A stretch of 64,000 bases of DNA, from the NCBI RefSeq assembly GCF_028769735.1, contig NC_088194.1:1372319-1436318 (forward strand), in the 5' to 3' direction. This document shows positions 38,901 through 49,712 of the stretch, one piece after another. The notes below the pieces were generated by a model. It saw only the letters and a program-made list of their open reading frames with translations, ran no database searches and was not told the origin of the DNA. Position 1 is the stretch's first letter; each line of letters starts with the position of its first letter. The DNA is from Zonotrichia leucophrys gambelii. Its lineage: Eukaryota; Chordata; Aves; Passeriformes; Passerellidae. A program made the translations under genes and the position numbers.

Positions 38901-39064
38901 CCTTCAAACAGCTGATTGCAGAGGAAGGTCCCTGGGGGCTGACCAAAGGCCTCTCTGCCCGCATCATCTCGGCCACTCCTTCCACCATCGTCATCGTGGT
39001 GGGCTATGAAACGCTGAAGAAGCTGAGCCTGCGCCCAGAGCTGGTGGACTCAAGGCACTGGTAG
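35935..39064 (+). CDS. SLC25A44: SLC25A44, mitochondrial branched-chain amino acid carrier
   Basis: SLC25A44 is an inner-membrane solute carrier reported to import branched-chain amino acids into mitochondria. Coding exons 35935-36556, 38345-38472 and 38873-39064; 313 aa, human 314. The exon holding the ATG starts at 35829 after TTTCAG, leaving 106 nt of 5' UTR. Three mitochondrial-carrier repeats are visible. Signature prolines are at P37 (PFTLIRTRLQ), P129 (PIDVVSQ) and P241 (PMDVVRARVQ); the first lacks the acidic residue of the PX[DE]XX[KR] motif, which to my knowledge is also so in human. The C-terminus LRPELVDSRHW is as in human. Introns 36557-38344 and 38473-38872 show no other gene or clear repeat. 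The composite LTR copy A lies just upstream. Confidence 0.97.
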
Positions 39065-40965
39065 AGGCAGCTGGGGGAGGAGAACCTTCCTGAGAACTCT
39101 CTGAGTTTGGACTCTTGCAGGGGAGAGCCTGGGATGCCGCGCAGCTGCTGCGCCTTTGTCTCCGGCTGGTTTCACAGCACAAGGCAGATGCAAAAGCAGC
39201 TGCACTTCACCTCTTTAGATCTGAGTGTCATGCAATGGTTCTGCTGCTGGTTTCGCTTCAACTGTGACCTTTGGCAGTGCTCTTTGCCTGGAACAGTCCA
39301 TTCCAGGTGTGGGAATGCATCCTGGCAAGTTAGTAATTCCTTTTTTTTTTTTAAATTAAAGACTTACTGGCTTAAGCAAAAAGCCAGTTTATTCTCTTTA
39401 AATTATTTTCATCTTTGCCAAACTTCCAAGGAGTCTCACAGCCTGCAGCAGGACCCTCTGCTGGGATGTCTCTAGTGGCAGTTGTGCTGTGGGAAGCTGG
39501 AAGCAGAAAACAGACAAGTGACTTTCTCCAATTATCTGCTTTTATTTCTAGAAGATGTGAGACAAGAGTAACCTGGAACCACTTCAGACCTGATTTCCTG
39601 CGTTTTGAATAGATCTACATACTTGTTTTGTATATTCTTGGAAAAAGTTCCCTGTCTCTCATCCTCCAAACAGCAAGCTGGCTGACAGCAAGTGGGGAGC
39701 TGAGCTGGCTGTTTGGAATTAGCTGATGGCAGTTTTGACACCTAACCTGTGTTTTTAATCTGTTGTAATTTAATTTTTTTTTTTATTTTAGGGAAGCTTA
39801 TTCTGATTTCTGGGGTACTGAATGGTTGTCCTGTGGCCTCGTTCAGTGTGTCAATCCTGCATGTTCAGAGTGGCTGTGGCCACTTCCCACCTTAGTTAGT
39901 TTAAGCCCAGAAATGCAGTTTGGAAGTGTTTGATCGTGGTGCTGCCAGCAGCTGGATGAGAACTGAGTGGGCTTTGAGCTACAATTAGATGGGATGTGGG
40001 GAAGGAAAAACCTTGTGCTGGCTTTTGATCCAGTTCAAACCTGACAGGCATGTTTATATTGAATAAGAAGTGATGGTTCACTTCATGAGTTTCAATTCTG
40101 CTCTTCCAGTTTGGGAAGGGCAAGGATAATGTTTTGCACAATTGCTGGATCAGAAGCCTGAGCTATGGCCTGTGTATTTTACCAGGTGAAAACTTCAGGG
40201 GGATGAAACCAGAGGCTGCTTTTTGGGGAGGGAGGGGGTTGTTTGACTGCACTCTGCTGCTCTTGGTGGTTGAGATTTGCCTTTCATGCTGCCAGCCCAC
40301 ACGTGGTGCTTGTCTGGGGGGGTTTGGGGTGCACCTCCATTCCCCTTCTGCCATAACCAGGAATTCTGGTTGAGGTGTTGATCCTGCTGACCCGTGGCTG
40401 TTGCTGGGCTCCACTTGGCTGTCTCTTCCTGAGGGACTCACCAAGTGTGGCTCTGCCCTTCATCCCAGTGATGTCCCTGCCTGCTGGAGATGGAGAGTTC
40501 TGCAGCTGCTGCTGAGGTGGGAGAGGCTTCTCTGCTTGGTTCTAAGGTGCAGTGCTGTGATGGGGCTGTGGGTAGAGCCCTCTTCATGCCAGTTTTGTTT
40601 CTTGCAGTGCTCAGAAAGGCACTGGATGCTGGAGCCACTGGTAGAGTTGTTGGAGCAGCACCTTCTGCACCTGCTCCTGTCACCTGTTTGTTGTTTAAAA
40701 GTTGACACCAGTCGGCTCTTGCTCTAATAATAGCTTCTGCTCTGAAAAGCAGAACAGCACTCCAAACCACAAGGCAGCCGGATGTTAACGCTGATATGAA
40801 CAGGAACAATAACGATCAGCCTCTGCCAGGTGCAGCAGGGCCAGTCCCAGTGTGCAGAACGGAGGGGCGGCAGCACCAGTGTGGGGAGACACTGTCAAAC
40901 TTAATGTTCCTCTCGTAACCAGCAACGTTCTTGACAACTAATAAACTTGAGAGACCTTCAGTTTG
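39065..40965 (+). other. SLC25A44: SLC25A44 3' UTR
   Basis: About 1.9 kb after the TAG with no repeats of note. It contains several T and A runs and ends with a canonical AATAAA at 40940-40945. Assignment rests on continuity and the signal; earlier cleavage cannot be excluded. Confidence 0.65.
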
Positions 40966-41339
40966 GTGCCTGCGTTTAAAAGCACATGACTCTCCACGCA
41001 TGGGGAAGCTGCTGCTTTTGTCGTGTCACAGGAAGGGTTTCACCCTTAGCCTTTGGACTAGGAGAGGGACGTGAGCTGCCTGAGAACTCAGTGGCTGAGC
41101 GAGAACCGCCTGGAGCGCTGGAATGCCTGCAAGCAGCCGTGACCCAGAGCCGCGGGCTGGCTCCTGCTTGGCTGTTACATGGGAAATGTCGCTTTTTTTA
41201 TTCTCTAACCGAGCTGAACTTTGTTTCTTTTCTCCTTGAATTCTTCAGGCTTGATCGTTTTATTTCCCTCAAAGTCGCTGGGGGGCAGGGCGGGCACTGG
41301 GGAGAGAAGGACGGGTTTGTCTCGCTGCTTCGCTTCGGG

Positions 41340-41641
41340 GCCGGGCTTCCCGCTCCGGGAGGCGGCAGATTCTTCAAAAACCGCGGTGTTTTTGTTGTGG
41401 TTTGGTTCGGACCGGGCGCAGCCCCGCTCCGGGAGGCGGCAGTTTCTCACCGCGGTGTTTTTGTTGTGGTTTGGTTCGGACCGGGAGCGGCCCCGCCGAG
41501 CGGCGCGAACCCCGCCCGCGCCGCGCGCATTCTTCCCGCGCTCCGTTCTTCCCGCCTCCGTTCCCGCGCTGGCGGCCGTTAGGGGCGGGGCCCGGCGCCC
41601 CGGCCAATGGGCAGTGGCGGCGACGGCGGCGCACCCGGGCC
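41340..41641 (+). promoter_or_regulatory. PMF1: PMF1 promoter with 76-bp tandem repeat
   Basis: Two and a half copies of a unit of about 76 bp (CCGCTCCGGGAGGCGGCAG ... TTTTTGTTGTGGTTTGG, TTCGGACCGGG) occupy 41345-41500. Downstream are a GC box (AGGGGCGGGG, 41581-41590) and a CCAAT box (41604-41608), about 35 bp before the ATG at 41642. CpG-rich and TATA-less. Confidence 0.7.
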
Positions 41642-44600
41642 ATGGCGGCGGCGGCGGGCGGCGATGGCGGCGCGGGCGGGGCTGAGGGCGGCGGGGCCGA
41701 TGGCGGGGACGAGCCCGCACCGGCGGCGGCCCCGGGGCGCGCCCAGGTGTTCAGCACCGTGGTGGACACGTTCCTGGAGAAACTGGTGGCCGCCGGGAGG
41801 TGAGGCGGGGGCAGGGAGGGAGCCCTGAGCCCGGTGCCAACCGTGCCGTGACACTGAGCTCACCGGACCCCCGGGAGCAGCCCCGGACCCGGCTCTGAGT
41901 CTGAGCTTGGTCCTGACCCGGTCCCAACCGTGAGCCCGGTCCCACTCGTGCCGTGACACTGAGCCCACCGGATCCACGGGAGCAGCCGGCTCTGACCCTG
42001 AGCCTGGTCCTGACCCGGTCCCAACCGTGAGCCCAGTCCCAACCGTGCCGTGACACTGAGGCCGCCCTGATCCCCGGGAGCAGTCCTGGACCCGGCTCTG
42101 AGCCTGGCCCGACCCGGCCCCACCGTGAGCCCGGTCCCACTCGTGCCGTGCCTCTGAGCCCGCCCTGATCCCCGGGAGCAGCCCTGCCGCCGGCCCCATC
42201 ACTAACACGCCTCCGGTTCTGATCCTGCCCTCCTTGCAGCTACCAGAGGTTCGTCAGCTGCTACCGTTGCTTCTACAAGCTGCAGCCGCAGCTGACCAGG
42301 AGCATCTACGATCAGTTCATCTCCCAGCTCCAGACGTCCATCAAGGTGAGCAAGGGAGCCACCCGGGGGCCGGTGGAAAAATGCTGAGCAGGTTGATATT
42401 AAGGGCAGCAAATATATTTCCTAAATGTAAAGCAGAAAGTTGAGGCTGCTCTCCAGAGTTCTGCCTTCCCCAGAAAAAGCTGCGGGATCGTTCAGGAGAA
42501 CACCACTGGGACTATGGAGTCAAAGCACGGCCAAGGCCACCACTGAACCATGTCCCTGAGTGCCACATCCACACATCTGTTAAGTACCCCCAGGAATTGT
42601 GATTCACAGGGTGTTCATCATCCATGGTTCCAGCTTTTCATCCAGAGCAAAGCCAGAAGGACTTTGGATAAGGGATGGAGTGACAGGACAAGGGGAATGG
42701 TTTCCCCCAGTTAGATGGGATATTGGGAAGGAATTCCCTGTGAGGGTGGGGAGGCCCTGGCACAGGGTGCGCAGAATTTAAGGCCGGGTTGGACAGGGCT
42801 TGGAGCAGCCTGGGATAGTGGAAGGTGGAAGGAAATGTGCTTTAAGGTCCCTTTGAACCCAAACAATTCCCTGATTCCCTGACCATCCAAGGCTCACAAG
42901 CAGAGTGGTGCCTGTGTTTGCTCACCTCGTGTCCTTCCTTCTCAGGAGGAGATCCAGGAGGTGAAGAATGAAGGGAATCTGGAGGGACTCTTCAGTTTGC
43001 TGGATAAGATCGTGGAGGAGGCCAAGGACCGGGAGGAGCCAGCGTGGTATGGATGGCTGGGATGGGAGTCGTGTTCCTGCAAGGCCACCAGGCACTTCCT
43101 GGGCTGGGTTTGGGTGTCCTGTTGGCCTCATGCTGCAAGGGAGGGTCTGAAAGCTGCTGTATCTTTACAGCACTGTCACTGGGCCTAAAACACACAAAAA
43201 TCAGTTTAATCTGTTCTTCTCTGGGTTCAGGATCCATTTCCACTCCCTTAGTGCAGGGAGGTCAGTGCCACTGAGCTGGGGGGTTTGGGCACAGCACCTG
43301 TCCTACAGCAGAGTCCCCCTGTGTGCTCTTCGTGTCCCTGGCTCAGGGCCTCAGCAGACACTGGAGACACTGGGGACTGACCAGAAACACAGGATTTTGT
43401 GTGTCTGTGCTGAGGGGGTGAGGAGATCCTCATGTTCCAAGCACCCACTTAGGGCCAGGCTTGGGGAAGAGCTCCCTGTGCCCTCCAGTGGGGCTCTGGC
43501 TGTGCTGGGTTCCCTGTGCCAGAGGAAACTCTGGCAGCAGCTCAGCAGCTGTGTGGGACCAGTGCTGGGCAGCATCTCTGGCCAGGGTCTATGTACAAAT
43601 CACCAACAGGATGGGACTGCTGCTTGAGCTGTTTATTTTCCAGCATCAGTCTCATTCCATGGTGATGACAGTGGGAAGCTGCCAGCAGCTCACATCCCAG
43701 GCAGCAGACAAAGAACTTAATGCTACAACTCACTTGAAAAGTTTTTTGACCAATCACACAAAGCAAAAGCACATTGACAGTAGTTCCATCTGACCACTAT
43801 AATCACATGTACCTTTGGTTAAACAATACTTGCTTATTTCAAATACAATACCTGCTTGGAAGCCTTAAAACACAATGTACAGAGCTCCATTATTAAGCTT
43901 CAAACTCCATAATATCTCCCTAGATATATTTTTCTTTAGCTTAGGGAGTTATTCTAGACAAGTAGAATATGCTTGTGAATCTGCTGTAGGGCCTTAGAGC
44001 AGATCTGTGCAAGGAGGAAACTGCAGCTCACCCTGAGTGTTGGGATGGGAGCAGTGCCTTGCTTTACCCCAGTCCAAGGGATGATATGATGAGCCCCCCA
44101 TTATTAAGCCTAGAACTTCCTAATATCTCACTAGATATTCTTTTCTGCAGTTTAGGGAGTTATTCTAGACAAATAGAATATGCTTGTGAATCTGCTCTGG
44201 CTGTTGGATAGAGCAGATGTGTTCAAGGAGGAAACTCCAGCTCATCCTGAGTGTTGGGATGGGGGCAGAGAGGTGTCATCCTTTACCCCAGTCCAGGGGA
44301 TGATATGGTGAGCCCCCCATGATTAAGCTTAGAACTTCCTAATATCTCAGTAGATACACTTTTATTTAGCTTAGGGAGTTTTTCTTTTCTTTTTTTTTCT
44401 TTTCTTTTCTTTCTTTTCGCCTTTTCTTCTCTCCTCTCCTTCCTCTCTTTACTTGCCGGTTTCCTTTTCCTTTCTATCCTTCCTATTCCTTTCCTTGTCC
44501 TTTCCTCCTCCTTTCCTTTCTTTCCCTTTCTTTCCTTTCCTTTCCTTTCCTTTCCTTTCCTTTCCTTTCTTTTCTTCCTTCCTTTCCCTTCCTTTCCCTT

Positions 44601-47173
44601 TCTTTCCTTTCCTTTCCCCTTTCCTTTCCCTTTCCTTTCCCTTTTTCCCTTTCCTTCCCCCTTTCCTTTCCCCTTTCCTTTCCTTTTTTCCCTTTCTTTC
44701 CCTTTCCTTTCCCCTTTCTTTCCCTTTCCTTTCCCTTTTCCTTTCCCTTTCCTTTCCCTTCTTTCCCTTTTCCTTTTCCCTTTTCCTTTCCCTTTCCTTT
44801 CCCTTTCCTTTTCCCCTTTCTTTCCTTTCCTTTCCTCTTTCCTTTCTTTCCTTTTCTTCCCCTTTCTTTCCCCTTTCCTTTCTTCCTTCCTCTCCTCTCT
44901 CTCTTTTCCTTTTCTTTTCCTTTCCTTTTCTTTTCTTTCTTTTTCCTTTTCTTTTCTTTTTTTGTGAATCTGCTCTGGCCCTTAGAGCAGATCTGTTCTG
45001 GGAGGGAACTCCAGCTCACCCTGAGGGTTGGGATAGGAGCAGAGCAGTGCTTTGCTTTACCCCAATCCAGGGGATGATGTGCTGAGCCCCCTCAGAAGGC
45101 CAGGCTTGCTGGAGGACACTCCCTGCCGTCTCCCCAAGGCTGCTCCCACACTCTGCAGCCTCCCAGTTTACAAAAGTACAGGTGCAATGCTCTGTTAATG
45201 TGACCGTGTTCACAGGGGTTGAGGGAAGAGATGAGGATCTGACTCCATGTTTCAGGAGGATTGGTTTATTATTTTATTATATATATTATATTAAAACTAT
45301 ACTAAAAGAATAGAAGAAAGGATTTCTAGCTAAGAATAGAAAAAGAATGATAACAAAGGTTTGTGGCTCAGGCTCTGTGTCTGAGCCAGCTGACTGTGAT
45401 TGGCCATTAATTAGAAACAACCACATGAGACCAATCACAGATGCACCTGTTGCATTCCACAGCAGCAGATAATCAATGTTTACATGTTGTTCCTGAGGCC
45501 TCACAGTTTCTCAGGAGGAAAAATCCCAAGGAAAGGATTTTTCATAAAAGATGTCTGCGACATGTCAATACACAGACCATTCTTCTATTTGTCCTTTTAT
45601 AACTTTCCTGCTGACCAATCTCATGGCTGTTGCTTATCTGTAATGACATTTTTGCTATCTCTGAGCCCTGATTTTGCAGCTGTCCCACCCCCCTGATGCT
45701 GAGAGCCCAGGGCAGGGTGTATTGTGTGTTCTGGGTGCTCCCTTGCAGGCGGCCCAGCGGGGTCCCGGCGCGGGACGTGCGCAGCGCCCTGGTGCCGTTC
45801 CTGCTGCGCCACCGCTCCCACCTGCGCCGGGCGCTGCAGGAGAGGCAGCACAGGAGCAGCAGCCTGGCCCAGGAGGTGCTCAAGGGCAGGGACAGCATTG
45901 CAGAGCTGCAGCAGGTGATCCAGGCTCGCCAGGAGGCCTGGCAGGTAAAACACACCAGAAAACCCAGACCAGACTGACCCAAACCACCCCAAAACCGGAC
46001 CAAACCAACCCCAACCGGACCAAACCAACCCAAACCAGACCAAACCAACCCCAACCGGACCAACCCAACCCAAACCAGACCAAACCAACCCAAACCGGAC
46101 CAACCCAACCCAAACCAGACCAAAACACCCCAAAACCAGACCAAACCATCCCAAACCGGACCAACCCAACCCAAACCAGACCAAAACACCCCAAAACCAG
46201 ACCAAACCCAACGACCAAACCAACCCAAACCAGACCAAACCAAACCAACCCAAACCTAACCAACCAACCCAACCAGACCAAAACCAACCAACACAGCAAA
46301 CCAGACCAAACCAAGACCAAGTAAACCAGACCTGACCAAGCCAACCAACACCAAACCAGACTAGACCAACCCAACACAAACCGGACCAACCCAACCCAAA
46401 CCAGACCAGACTGACCCAAACCAACCCAAACTAGACCAAACCACCCCAAAACCAGACCAAACCAACCCAAGCCAGACAAACCCAGACCAAAGCAGACCCA
46501 ACCTAAACCAGACCAACCCAAACCAGACCAACAACCAACCCAACCAACCAACCCAACCACCAAACCAGACCAAGCTAACCAACCATCAACCAAACCACAG
46601 ACCAGACCAACCCAACCAGACCAACAAACCAACCTAAACCAAACCACAACCCCAGACCAGCCAAACCAACCCCAACCACCAGACCAAACAACCCAACCAA
46701 TCAACCCAACCTAAACCAAACCACACCAACCCAAACCAGACCAGCCCAAACCAACCAACCCAAACCAACCCAGACCAGACCAACCCACGCTAAACCAGAC
46801 CAACCAAACCAACCCAGCCCAACCTCATTCTCACAGCACCTGGAGAACGAGGCTCTGGAATGACTTTCAAAGCCTCCACTTCCCCAGGACCTCCCCAGCA
46901 GCCAAGTCCTGCTGAAACTTTAGGTGTGGACATTGGAGCTCTCAGGTGCTTTTCCCTGTGCAGTGGGTGGGGTGTGGGCTGTGGGTGGTCCCAGGGGAGG
47001 TGAGGAGGATTTTGTGTTCTGCACGTGCAGGGAACAGCAGTGTGTGCCAACATTCCACCCTGAGTGTGGCAGGGTGGGAGAGGCTCCATGCTGAGCTCTG
47101 TGGGTTGTGTTCCTTCCAGGCAATCACTAAGGAGCAACGAGAACTGATCATGGCACTCCAGGAGCTCCAGTGA
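41642..47173 (+). CDS. PMF1: PMF1, NNF1-type kinetochore subunit of the MIS12 complex
   Basis: PMF1 is one of four subunits of the MIS12 complex, which links centromeric CENP-C to the outer kinetochore; the human protein was first described as polyamine-modulated factor 1. Coding exons 41642-41799, 42240-42345, 42946-43046, 45749-45944, 47120-47173; 204 aa, human 205. The N-terminal 35 residues are Gly/Ala/Asp-rich and poorly conserved. The conserved core begins at VDTFLEKLVAAG, with SYQRFVSCYRCFYKLQP and KNEGNLEGLFSLLDKIVEEA. Exon 4 is a long helical/coiled-coil segment, and the end is AITKEQRELIMALQELQ. Introns carry a 112-bp repeat, CR1, a large polypyrimidine tract, a solo LTR and a C/A-only array. 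Confidence 0.96.
41823..42195 (+). repeat. About 112-bp tandem repeat in PMF1 intron 1
   Basis: Three to four units share GTGCCGTGACACTGAGC, GATCC(C/A)CGGGAGCAG, CCGGCTCTGA and CCTGACCCGGTCCCAACC. They fill nearly all of intron 1 (41800-42239). Confidence 0.85.
42655..42880 (+). mobile_element. CR1 LINE 3' end in PMF1 intron 2
   Basis: It has TTGGATAAGGGATGGAGTGAC, GAGGCCCTGGCACAGG, GTTGGACAGGGCTTGGAGC and AAGGTCCCTTTGAACCC in order. Internal deletions are present. Confidence 0.85.
43885..45150 (+). repeat. About 210-bp tandem repeat with a giant CCTTT tract inside
   Basis: Units near 43885, 44095 and 44320 share TAATATCTC(C/A)CTAGATA, TTAGGGAGTTATTCTAGAC, TGCTTGTGAATCTGCTC and GGAGGAAACT(C/G)CAGCTCA. 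In the third unit the text after TTAGGGAGTTTTTC is replaced by about 575 bp of almost pure pyrimidine, (CCTTT)n/(TTTCC)n, at 44385-44962. The unit then resumes at GTGAATCTGCTCTGG. A further relative lies at 56190-56400. Located in PMF1 intron 3. Confidence 0.9.
45199..45562 (+). mobile_element. Solo LTR in PMF1 intron 3
   Basis: 364 bp, TGTGACCG...CTGCGACA. Target duplication is TGTTAA (45193-45198) and TGTCAA (45563-45568), one mismatch. Same family as 2626, 9307 and 27849. It ends about 185 bp before exon 4. Confidence 0.92.
45958..46815 (+). repeat. C/A-only array, ACCAAACCAACCCAAACCAG
   Basis: About 860 bp of PMF1 intron 4, built from 5-6-bp words CCAAA, CCAGA, CCAAC and CCCAA in irregular order, with very few T or G. 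It starts about 14 bp after the exon 4 donor. Over this length the transcribed strand is almost only G and T. Confidence 0.95.
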
Positions 47174-48165
47174 TGTCCCACAGACTCTGCTGAGACAGCT
47201 CATCATCCCACAGCACTGATGGGACAAGGTGTGTGCACTGAGAATCACCCCATCAGGCCACTGGAGACTGCAGAGGGACTGGAACAGCTGCTGGGCTGGC
47301 ATGGGTTGATTGAAAACAAAAAACCAACAAAAGAAACAAAAAAAACCAACATTGGTATCTTTGGAAATGGGTGGCAGTTCCCTATTTCCTACTCAGCCTG
47401 ACAGAGGAGTGTCACAAAGTGTGTCTGTGCTCTCATCTGCTGTACTCAGTGCTGTGACAGGCCTGGTTCCAATTTCCAAAGCCACATTTGGGCGTTTGTA
47501 GCTGTTTTAGCTGTGTGTTAGACAAAATTCAGTGCCTTAAGCCCCAGGGCAGGCTGTGCTGGGGTCACAGCCAAGGCTCCTGCCTTGTTTGCAGGTTCAT
47601 TGAGTCCCTGTGCTCACTGCCCTTGCAGATGTGGCAGCAGCTGCTGCCCCAAGTTCCTCGTTACCGTTCCTTCTGTTCTCTTCTGAAGTTATTTTCTGGC
47701 CCTGGTTCGCTCCCAGGGATCTGTGCAGAGGTTGGAACAGCCCTGCCTCCGCTTTGTGGCTTTGTAGCACAGGGTTTTCATGTTTTTCCTGTGGAATCTT
47801 CCAGAGCCAGACTGGCTTTCCCCACCCAGAGCTGTCTGTTGCTGCCTCTCCTGTTTGTGGGCTGGGGAAGCCAAGGGATCTCCCTGGCACAGCCCCACCT
47901 GTGAGTGGAGTGTTCCTCCAGCATGGACAGGCTGTGCTGGGGCTGCCCAGGGAGGCAGGAGAGTCCCCTGCACCTGCAGAGGTTCTGAGGGCACAGCTCC
48001 AGGGTTCCTGCCCTGCCCTGTGCCCAGCTGGGATGGGGCAGTGGCTGCTGCACCACAGCCCAGCCTCTGTCAGCAATTAGAGCAGCAGAGTGGCTGCAGC
48101 GTTTCCCCTCTGCCTCCCCTCTCTGTGCTGGAATCTCCTCAATAAACTGGGGCTGTTCTTCCCAG
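47174..48165 (+). other. PMF1: PMF1 3' UTR
   Basis: About 970 bp of ordinary sequence after the TGA. It ends with a canonical AATAAA at 48141-48146, followed by GGGGCTGTTCTTCC. The composite LTR copy B begins about 200 bp further on. Confidence 0.7.
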
Positions 48166-48361
48166 CTTGGCTCCTGCTGTGCTCTTGGCCCACGTACTCT
48201 GTGTTTTATGGCTTTGTCTGACAAAAGGTCTGCTTCAGCAGCTCTGTCTGCCCCAAAGCCTCCGGTTCTGCTGCCCAAGGCAGGGCTGGGATTTACAGGA
48301 TCAAAAAAAGTGGTCAGGATGTGAAAGAGGAATGTTATTCAGGGGCTCTGAGTGCCCTGGC

Positions 48362-49188
48362 TGGGATGGTGTTCACAGGGGTCTGAGGATGAGGGAAGAG
48401 ACGAGGATCTGACTCCATGTTTCAGGAGGCTGATTTATTATTTTATTACATATATTACATTAAAACTATACTAAAAGAATAAAAGAAAGGATTTCTTCAG
48501 AAGACTAGCTAAGAATAGAAAAAGAAAGAATGATAACAAAGGCTCTGTCTCGGACGTGTCTTGGACAGAAAGTCTGAGCCAGCTGACTGTGATTGGCCAT
48601 TAATTAGAAACAACCACATGAGACCAATCCCAGATGCACCTGTTGCATTCCACAGCAACAGATAACCATGGTTTACATTTTGTTCCTGAGGCCTTTCAGC
48701 TTCTCAGGAGGAAAAATCCTAAGGAAAGGATTTTTCAGAAAATATCATGGCTACAATTCACCTTGCAGCAGTTTTGGAAGGGCTGTGTGTCCATGGGGGA
48801 ATTCACTGTGACAGTGTTCACAGGGGTTCTTGGATGAGGGAAGAGGCAAGGATCTGACTCCATGTTTCAGAAGGCTTGATTTATTATTTTATGATATATA
48901 TTGCATTAAAACTATACTAAAAGAATAGAAGAAAAGGTTTCATCAGAAGGCTGGCTAAGAATAGAATGGAGTCATAACAAAGGTTTGTGGCTCGGGCTCT
49001 GTGTCCAAACCAGCTGGGCTGTTATTGACCATTAATTAGAAACATCCACATGAGACCAATCCCAGATGCACCTGTTGCATTCCACAGCAGCAGATAACCA
49101 TTGTTTACATTTTGTTCCTGAGGCCTTTCAGCTTCTCAGGAGGGAAAAATCCTAAGGAAAGGATTTTCCATAAAACGTGTCTGTGACA
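48362..49188 (+). mobile_element. Composite LTR–spacer–LTR element, copy B
   Basis: First LTR 48362-48738, spacer 48739-48806, second LTR 48807-49188 ending CTGTGACA. The whole 827-bp unit is flanked by CCCTGGC at 48355-48361 and 49189-49195, an exact 7-bp direct repeat. No target duplication lies at the inner junctions, so the unit integrated whole. It lies between PMF1 and the BGLAP promoter. Confidence 0.88.
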
Positions 49189-49561
49189 CCCTGGCCACGC
49201 AGCATCTGCCCCTGGCGTGTGGCAGGGAGGAGCTGTGCAGGGACCAAGGCCATGGGCACCTCTCACCTCCCTCAGGGGTGCCCAAAAGCAGCACCTGCTG
49301 CTCCCCCAAAACTGGGCCAGCACCCTCCCTTTGGGAACACCCCAAGGTTTTGGCAGGGAAGTCTCCCTGTGTTGCAGAAGATGATTCTGGGGTGCTGGGA
49401 CAGGGCATTGAGGAGCCCCCAGTGCCCCCTCAGCCATCCCGTGGGGCCTGGGCACTGCCAGCCTGGCAGGGCTGGGCCCACCAGCAAATCCCCCTGGCCT
49501 GGGGCCACTCCTCCCTCCCTCTGTGGGCTCTGGCCGGGCACAGGGCACCGGGTTCATCCCA

Positions 49562-49712
49562 AACCACAATTGCCAGCTCTGCCAGCAGCTCCGGCCGTGG
49601 CGGATGTGCTGCAAATAACCCTGGTGGGGCCGGGCCCCCCTTGCCGAGGCCCCAGCGCCCTATAAAGGCACCCAGGAGCCGGGGCTGCGCTCAGCCCAGC
49701 TCAGGAGGCACC
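49562..49712 (+). promoter_or_regulatory. BGLAP: BGLAP promoter with TATA box and RUNX2-type site
   Basis: TATAAA at 49661-49666 predicts a start near 49690, leaving about 20-25 nt of 5' UTR before the ATG at 49713. AACCACA at 49562-49568, about 95 bp upstream of the TATA box, is identical to the OSE2 core bound by RUNX2 in mammalian osteocalcin promoters, at a similar distance. The composite LTR copy B ends about 370 bp upstream of this site. Confidence 0.75.

Noticed and set aside
44453..45085. 210-residue Phe/Ser/Leu-rich frame and Lys/Glu-rich antisense frame
   Set aside because: Direct result of the polypyrimidine tract.
45621..46704. Trp/Gly/Val-rich minus-strand frames up to 274 residues
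   Set aside because: Antisense reading of the C/A-only array in PMF1 intron 4.
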